Origin: Paenibacillus sp. MSJ-34
GTDB lineage: Bacteria; Bacillota; Bacilli; Paenibacillales; Paenibacillaceae
Length of the DNA stretch: 64,000 nucleotides
NCBI RefSeq assembly: GCF_018918005.1
Contig: NZ_JAHLPR010000002.1
Coordinates: forward strand, 110,563-174,562
Direction of reading: 5' to 3'
Part shown: one piece after another, positions 59,523 through 64,000 of the stretch
How positions within the stretch are numbered: position 1 is the first letter of the stretch
How the letters are laid out: each line of letters opens with the position of its first letter
Made by a program: the position numbers and the translations under genes
Notes under the pieces: model-generated
Told to the model about the DNA's origin: nothing
Seen by the model: the letters and a program-made list of their open reading frames with translations, nothing else
Databases searched by the model: none

Positions 59523-61424
59523 ATGAACCGTATGCACAAAACAACTGAAATGCCGGATTGGCAATCGTTTCGCACGAAAGCCGACTTGCAGCAAGCGGCC
59601 GTTGCAACGTTCGAGCCTTTGCGGGCGCGATTTACCCCGGGCCGTGCCGGATTGGAGCTCGGGGCGACGGGAGCGATACATAATGAAGCGATCGCTTTGA
59701 TGGAGGCGTTCGCCCGGCCGCTATGGGGGCTTGTGCCGCATGCCGCCGGAGGCGGGGACAGCGATCTGTGGCCGCTCTTCCTTCAAGGAATCGCGAACGG
59801 AACCGACCCGGAACATGAGGAGTATTGGGGCGATTTCGGCACGAAGGACCAGCGAATGGTCGAGCAGGCGGCGCTTGGCCTCGGGCTGGCGCTTGCGCCG
59901 CACCGGTTGTGGGAGCCGCTGAACGAACGGCAGCGAGACAATCTGTTCCGCTGGCTCAATCAAATCAACTTGGTCGATCGTTCGAATCCGAACAATTGGC
60001 TTATGTTCACCGTGCTCGTCAATATCGGATTGATGAAGGTCGGCCTGCCTTATAACCGGGCGATTATGAACGAGTATTTGGACACGATCGACTCCTATTA
60101 TTTGGACGACGGTTGGTACGCGGACGGCAAGACCGATCAGCGCGATTATTACATTCCGTTCGCGATGCATTACTATACGCTGATCTATGCGAAGCTGATG
60201 GAAGGGGAAGATCCCGGGCGCGCCGCGCGTTATCGCGAACGGGCCAAGCGCTTTGCCGAGCAATTCGTCTATTGGTTTGCCGAAGACGGAAGCAGTCTGC
60301 CGTTCGGGCGGAGCCTGACGTACCGTTTCGCGCAGGCGTCGTTCTGGTCCGCGCTCGCGTACGCCGGCGTGGAAGTGTTTACGCCGGGCGTGCTGAAAGG
60401 AATTGTCATGCGCCATTTGCGCTGGTGGTTCCGCCAACCGATCTTTGCGCCGGACGGATTGCTCAGCATCGGGTATGCTTATCCGAACCTGATCATGGGA
60501 GAGAACTATAATGCGCCGGGCTCGCCTTATTGGGCTTACAAAACGTTCCTCGTGCTGGCCTTGCCGGACGACGATCCGTTTTGGCTGGCGGAGGAAGAGC
60601 CGCTGCCCGCGCTTGGAGCGGCATCCGCGCAGCCGCATGCGCGAATGATCGTTTGCCGTCCGGAAGGGGACCGGCATGTGACGGCGCTCGCATCCGGGCA
60701 AATGGCCAACTTCGATATGGCGCACAGCGCAGCGAAATACGCCAAGTTCGCGTATTCGACGCTGTTCGGCTTCAGTGTGCCGAAGGCGTACTACGGCTTG
60801 GTGCAGGGCGCCTACGATTCGACGCTGGCGCTCAGCGAATGCGACGACCATTACCGCGTGCGGCGGTTTTGCGAGGAGTTCGCGATCGCGGAGCGCTATG
60901 TCTATTCGCGCTGGCTGCCTTGGCGCGACGTCGAAGTGCGGACATGGCTCGTGCCTGCGGGCGTGTGGCATGTCCGCATTCACCGTATCGCGACCGGGCG
61001 GCCGCTTGACGCGGCCGAAGGCGGCTTTGCCGTGCGGCGTCCGGCCGATTTCGCGATCCGCGAAGAAGACGCGATTATGACCGTGCCATGCGGCATTGCC
61101 GCCATCTTGCCATGGGGCGTCAGCGGGATCGCGAACGTGGAGGGCCATGGGCAGGCCGAGATGATTTATCCGGACGCCAACACGAATGTGCTGCACCCGC
61201 GCACGATGATTCCTACGCTGACGACCCGGTTGGAGCCGGGGGAACATTGGCTCGTCTCCGCCGTGATTGGGGCGACGCATAGCGAGGAGAACGTGCGGCG
61301 ATGGGCGCGGCCGCCTCGCGTCGAGCGCGCGGCGGGAGGATCCGCCATCGTCGTGCGGGACCCGGAGTCGGGCGAGATATGGTGCGAGGCGCCCGTTTCG
61401 CGATCGCGTACGGATGCGCAATAG
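59523..61424 (+). CDS. DUF2264 domain protein
   Basis: About 633 residues, no signal peptide, so cytoplasmic. The N-terminal ~370 residues are the DUF2264 domain, probably an alpha/alpha toroid (GLVPHAAGGGDSDLWPLF, SNPNNWLMFTVLVNIGLMKVG, DGWYADGKTDQRDYYIPFAMHYY). The C-terminal half is beta-rich and resembles the C-terminal sandwich of heparinase-type lyases (HARMIVCRPEGDRHVTALASGQ, AKYAKFAYSTLFGFS). DUF2264 has no settled activity that I know of. The next gene is GH88, which removes unsaturated uronic acids, so a carbohydrate lyase or hydrolase role is plausible. ATG 59532 (10 bases after AGGAG) is an alternative start. Confidence 0.8.
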   Translation: MNRMHKTTEMPDWQSFRTKADLQQAAVATFEPLRARFTPGRAGLELGATGAIHNEAIALMEAFARPLWGLVPHAAGGGDSDLWPLFLQGIANGTDPEHEEYWGDFGTKDQRMVEQAALGLGLALAPHRLWEPLNERQRDNLFRWLNQINLVDRSNPNNWLMFTVLVNIGLMKVGLPYNRAIMNEYLDTIDSYYLDDGWYADGKTDQRDYYIPFAMHYYTLIYAKLMEGEDPGRAARYRERAKRFAEQFVYWFAEDGSSLPFGRSLTYRFAQASFWSALAYAGVEVFTPGVLKGIVMRHLRWWFRQPIFAPDGLLSIGYAYPNLIMGENYNAPGSPYWAYKTFLVLALPDDDPFWLAEEEPLPALGAASAQPHARMIVCRPEGDRHVTALASGQMANFDMAHSAAKYAKFAYSTLFGFSVPKAYYGLVQGAYDSTLALSECDDHYRVRRFCEEFAIAERYVYSRWLPWRDVEVRTWLVPAGVWHVRIHRIATGRPLDAAEGGFAVRRPADFAIREEDAIMTVPCGIAAILPWGVSGIANVEGHGQAEMIYPDANTNVLHPRTMIPTLTTRLEPGEHWLVSAVIGATHSEENVRRWARPPRVERAAGGSAIVVRDPESGEIWCEAPVSRSRTDAQ

Positions 61425-61450
61425 AGCTCTGGAAGGGGATGGAAGAAGCG

Positions 61451-62572
61451 ATGTGGCAACAAGCGATCGAACAAGCTTTGCATATACTGAAGAATAATAT
61501 TGCCGGCCACCCGGGAAAGCTGCCGCATATTACGGAAGGGCAGCGCTACGAGTGGGGCGGCAACGACGATTGGATCGAGGGCTTCTATATCGGCATGATG
61601 TGGCTGGCTTACGAATACAGCGGGGACGCTTACTATAAAGAGGCGGCAGAGTCGTTCCTGCCGAACTTCAAGGACCGGTTGGATCGTCATGTGGAGCTGG
61701 ATCACCACGATATCGGCTTCTTGTATTCGCTGTCGGCCGTCGCCCAGTGGCGGACGACCCGAAGCGAGGAAGCGCGCGCCGTGGCCCTGCAGGCGGCGGA
61801 GAAGCTGTGCGGGCGGTGGCGGCCGGGGATGGGCGCGATTCAGGCGTGGGGCGTCGAGGGCGATCCCGATAACGGGGGACGGATCATTATCGACTGTTTG
61901 CTGAACTTGCCGCTCCTGTTCTGGGCTTGCGAACAGACGGGCGACCGCAAATATTACGACATCGCCTATCGGCACGCCCGCAAGAGCCTGAAGTTTCTCG
62001 TGCGCGGCGACGGTTCCTCTTACCACACGTTTTATTTTGATCCGAGCACGGGCCATGCGCTTCGCGGCGGCACGCATCAAGGATACGAGGACGGATCGAC
62101 GTGGACGCGCGGACAGGCATGGGGCATCTACGGCTTCGCGCTCGCCTATCGATATACGAAGGATGCCGCGTTTTTGGACGCATCCAAACGGCTTGCCCGC
62201 TATTTTATCGAAAGGCTGCCTGAGGACTACGTCGTATACTGGGATTTCGACGTTCCGCTCGAGCCCGGAACGCCGCGCGACAGCTCCGCTTCCGCGATCG
62301 CCGCATGCGGTCTGCTCGAACTGCTGGAATGGCTCGGCGACAGCGACCCCGATCGGGAATCGTTCGAGAAAGCGTTGCGGCAAAGCATGTATTCCTTGTC
62401 GACGAACTATGCGGAAGCAAGCCATTCCAAAGCGGAAGGGTTGTTGCGGCACGGGTCCTACCACGTCAGGGGCAACCGCGCGCCGGACGACTATATGATT
62501 TGGGGCGACTATTATTATTTGGAAGCGCTGGTGCGGATGCAAAAAGGAATAAGAGGATATTGGTACGAGTAA
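61451..62572 (+). CDS. GH88-family unsaturated uronyl hydrolase
   Basis: About 373 residues, cytoplasmic. Hydrates the double bond of 4,5-unsaturated uronic acids at the non-reducing end of lyase products, releasing them from the oligosaccharide. Family features: GNDDWIEGFYIGMMWLAYEYSG, HHDIGFLYSLSAVAQW (first catalytic Asp), IIIDCLLNLPLLFWA (second Asp), and DGSTWTRGQAWGIYGFALAYRYT. ATG 61439 abuts GGAAGGGG; ATG 61451 has workable spacing. Its true substrate (glycosaminoglycan, rhamnogalacturonan, ulvan or bacterial exopolysaccharide fragment) is not decidable here. Confidence 0.9.
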   Translation: MWQQAIEQALHILKNNIAGHPGKLPHITEGQRYEWGGNDDWIEGFYIGMMWLAYEYSGDAYYKEAAESFLPNFKDRLDRHVELDHHDIGFLYSLSAVAQWRTTRSEEARAVALQAAEKLCGRWRPGMGAIQAWGVEGDPDNGGRIIIDCLLNLPLLFWACEQTGDRKYYDIAYRHARKSLKFLVRGDGSSYHTFYFDPSTGHALRGGTHQGYEDGSTWTRGQAWGIYGFALAYRYTKDAAFLDASKRLARYFIERLPEDYVVYWDFDVPLEPGTPRDSSASAIAACGLLELLEWLGDSDPDRESFEKALRQSMYSLSTNYAEASHSKAEGLLRHGSYHVRGNRAPDDYMIWGDYYYLEALVRMQKGIRGYWYE

Positions 62573-62584
62573 TCGTATGCAAGG

Positions 62585-62619
62585 AAAACCTTCGGATGAT
62601 CGAATCCGGAGGTTTTTTT
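62585..62619 (+). terminator. Intrinsic terminator of the GH88 locus
   Basis: AAAACCTTCGGAT (62585-62597) pairs with ATCCGGAGGTTTT with a short loop, followed by further T. 13 bp after the GH88 stop. Confidence 0.88.
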
Positions 62620-62813
62620 GCGCAAATTGGGGGGGGATGTGAAGCCATGATGCGAGATAGATCAAATATAACGGCAGATTTCGGAGCTAAACATATAATC
62701 GGTAAAAATCGTCTGGCATCTGTCAAATTAGTTCATTACATCGTTATTTTCACCCTGCCATAATGTAGGTAATCTTTCATGAAAGGGCTTTCTTTTTAAG
62801 GAGGGGGGTTGCT

Positions 62814-63860
62814 GTGAAGCGGAAACAGTCAGTAAGAAGCATGGGCGTATTGTGGGTATGCTCCGCGTTGATCGTCGGAATTGCCATGATCGTTGTATGG
62901 GGAGGCTCGTCGCGGGCGGCGGAGGATGCCGTCGTATTGACCATTGACGATTATCCCGTTACCGTTTCCGAGTTTCAAGTTTTTTTGCAAAACAACAAGG
63001 CGCTGACTGCCGGCTATTTCAAACGAATGTATGATGCGGATTACAGCGACGATTTCTGGACTTCGACCTACGGCGGTGAAAATCCGTTGCATTATGCCAA
63101 GCGACAAACGATCGAAGACATCAAGAAACAGAAGGTCGAACAGATAGTTATGAAAGAACACGGCATCATCGAGGATTTGTCGTATCACGCATTTTTGAAA
63201 AAATTGGCGGAGGAAAACGGCGAGCGGCAACGGAAAATTCAAAACAACGAACCCGTCTACGGTCCCAAAACGTACGGCGTCAATGAATTTTATTCCTATA
63301 CCCAAAGCATCAATTACCAACGATTAGTCGATACCTTGGTTCGACAAGAGCGGGCTTCTCTTTCCGATTCCGAGTTGAAGCCTTTGCACGAACAGGTGAA
63401 GCGGGATTATTTTCATAAAGGATTCGGGTTCGATTACGAGAAGATCGCGGCCGCAAACGGTACGGAGGCGATCGATACGTTGCAAGAACTGCGGAAATCG
63501 GCGTCTGCGGCACGGGGGAATATCGGACAAAATCAACTTCCAGCCACAGTTCGCATGGAAACATTGCATTTGGATTTGGAAGAAAGGTCCAAGGACGACG
63601 ATATGGCCCGTTATCTTCACGATGCATTCACGACGATGCAGGCCGGCGAATTGACGGAGATCGTCCCAACAGATGAGGGCGCCGTAACGTACAGGCTTGT
63701 TGCCGTTCGGGACCAAGGATATGAAGCGTACGAGCAGGTGAAAGCTCCGTTAATTCAAATCTATGTCCAAAAGCGGCTCGAGCAAGAGATCGACCGGCGG
63801 ATAAGAGACGCGGACGTGCAAATAAACGAGGAGGTGTTGGCGCAAATATCGCTTACTTAA
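62814..63860 (+). CDS. SurA-N-like membrane-anchored foldase (peptidyl-prolyl isomerase family)
   Basis: 348 residues. An N-terminal membrane anchor (MGVLWVCSALIVGIAMIVVWGG) without lipobox, then a SurA/PrsA-like N-terminal region (VLTIDDYPVTVSEFQVFLQNNKALTAGYF... TIEDIKKQKVEQIVMKEHGI) and a C-terminal part with TMQAGELTEIVPTDEGAVTYRLVAVRDQG, the kind of segment seen in parvulin foldases. A full parvulin catalytic domain is not clear, so it may be a chaperone without isomerase activity. Start GTG 62814 with AAGGAGGGG upstream. Confidence 0.7.
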   Translation: MKRKQSVRSMGVLWVCSALIVGIAMIVVWGGSSRAAEDAVVLTIDDYPVTVSEFQVFLQNNKALTAGYFKRMYDADYSDDFWTSTYGGENPLHYAKRQTIEDIKKQKVEQIVMKEHGIIEDLSYHAFLKKLAEENGERQRKIQNNEPVYGPKTYGVNEFYSYTQSINYQRLVDTLVRQERASLSDSELKPLHEQVKRDYFHKGFGFDYEKIAAANGTEAIDTLQELRKSASAARGNIGQNQLPATVRMETLHLDLEERSKDDDMARYLHDAFTTMQAGELTEIVPTDEGAVTYRLVAVRDQGYEAYEQVKAPLIQIYVQKRLEQEIDRRIRDADVQINEEVLAQISLT

Positions 63861-64000
63861 TCGCTGTCTATATATCAATTAAGTCCAGCGGTAAGATGTC
63901 AAGCCCCTGATTCATGAGAATTGGAAATTTACTTTAAGGAACAGGTCAATGAGTCAGGAAAAAAGACAACACCAAACTAAACCCAGTTCAAAAATCGAGT
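63861..64000. other. Right edge, no gene seen
   Basis: AT-rich 140 bp after the foldase stop; I see no open frame, hairpin or promoter that I would defend. Confidence 0.5.

Noticed and set aside
59721..62665. Very long minus-strand frames opposite the DUF2264 and GH88 genes
   Set aside because: They are antisense to well-recognised proteins, have no ribosome binding site and read as low-complexity Arg/His-rich sequence, the usual shadow of GC-rich codon use.
1..64000. tRNA, rRNA, insertion sequence or prophage
   Set aside because: No cloverleaf, rRNA segment, transposase, integrase or phage structural gene was seen on either strand.

Overview
The window reads as chromosomal DNA of a Gram-positive, endospore-former-type Firmicute close to Paenibacillus or Cohnella. 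Support comes from many TTG/GTG starts behind strong AGGAGG-type ribosome binding sites, lipobox-anchored solute-binding proteins, a YesM/YesN-type two-component pair, a quinol oxidase of the Qox type, stalk-domain (copper amine oxidase N-terminal) protein, DUF2621 and DUF6382-FHA proteins. Base composition looks slightly above half G+C by eye. I see no rRNA, tRNA, prophage, insertion sequence or CRISPR array. The first gene runs in from the left edge; all others are complete.

Layout. 1-5.2 kb: end of a Tad-type pilus/secretion locus (DUF5702 protein, TadE-like pseudopilin, prepilin peptidase, DUF6382-FHA protein). 5.2-16.4 kb: housekeeping genes (TIGR01777 oxidoreductase, DUF2621, endonuclease IV, purU, tkt, a beta-hydroxyacid dehydrogenase, pgi, yigZ, TetR regulator, N-methyl-tryptophan-oxidase-like flavoenzyme). 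16.6-20.5 kb: sulfate ABC importer cysT-cysW-cysA-sbp. 20.5-22.1 kb: a lone solute-binding lipoprotein with LacI-type operators. 22.4-29.2 kb: a self-contained PTS locus with PRD regulator carrying EIIB and EIIA domains, SIS protein, ascorbate-type IIB and IIC, its own HPr and its own Enzyme I. 29.2-31.4 kb: an HTH-PfkB kinase and an ECF sigma factor with an extra C-terminal domain.

32.3-39.2 kb: the most coherent system here. A leftward operon encodes HTH-pseudouridine kinase, pseudouridine-5'-phosphate glycosidase (psuG), and a nucleoside-type ABC ATPase plus two permeases; the matching BMP-family binding lipoprotein is divergent. This looks like a dedicated pseudouridine import and breakdown unit. 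Its kinase carries its own DNA-binding domain, and a close paralogue of that kinase sits at 29.2 kb. Both kinase genes have the same AAACATATGTTT palindrome over the -10 box, and a one-mismatch version lies at the predicted transcription start of the binding protein.

39.3-45.3 kb: BlaI-type repressor, BlaR1-type M56 membrane peptidase and a second lone binding lipoprotein in one operon behind two identical dyads, then a large lipoprotein joining BamE-like, SH3-like and PQQ-propeller segments. 45.3-48.5 kb: gene-poor, with intergenic repeat arrays. 48.5-52.4 kb: qoxABCD menaquinol oxidase with histidine-rich tails. 52.7-62.6 kb: carbohydrate ABC importer, YesM/YesN two-component system, DUF2264 protein and GH88 unsaturated-uronyl hydrolase, which look like one oligosaccharide-utilisation locus. 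62.8-63.9 kb: SurA-like membrane-anchored foldase.

The least explained signal is a noncoding element found twice (32059-32240 and 45773-45955): four copies of a roughly 21-nt motif in the order minus, minus, plus, plus, with 51-bp steps inside each pair and 59/60 bp between pairs.
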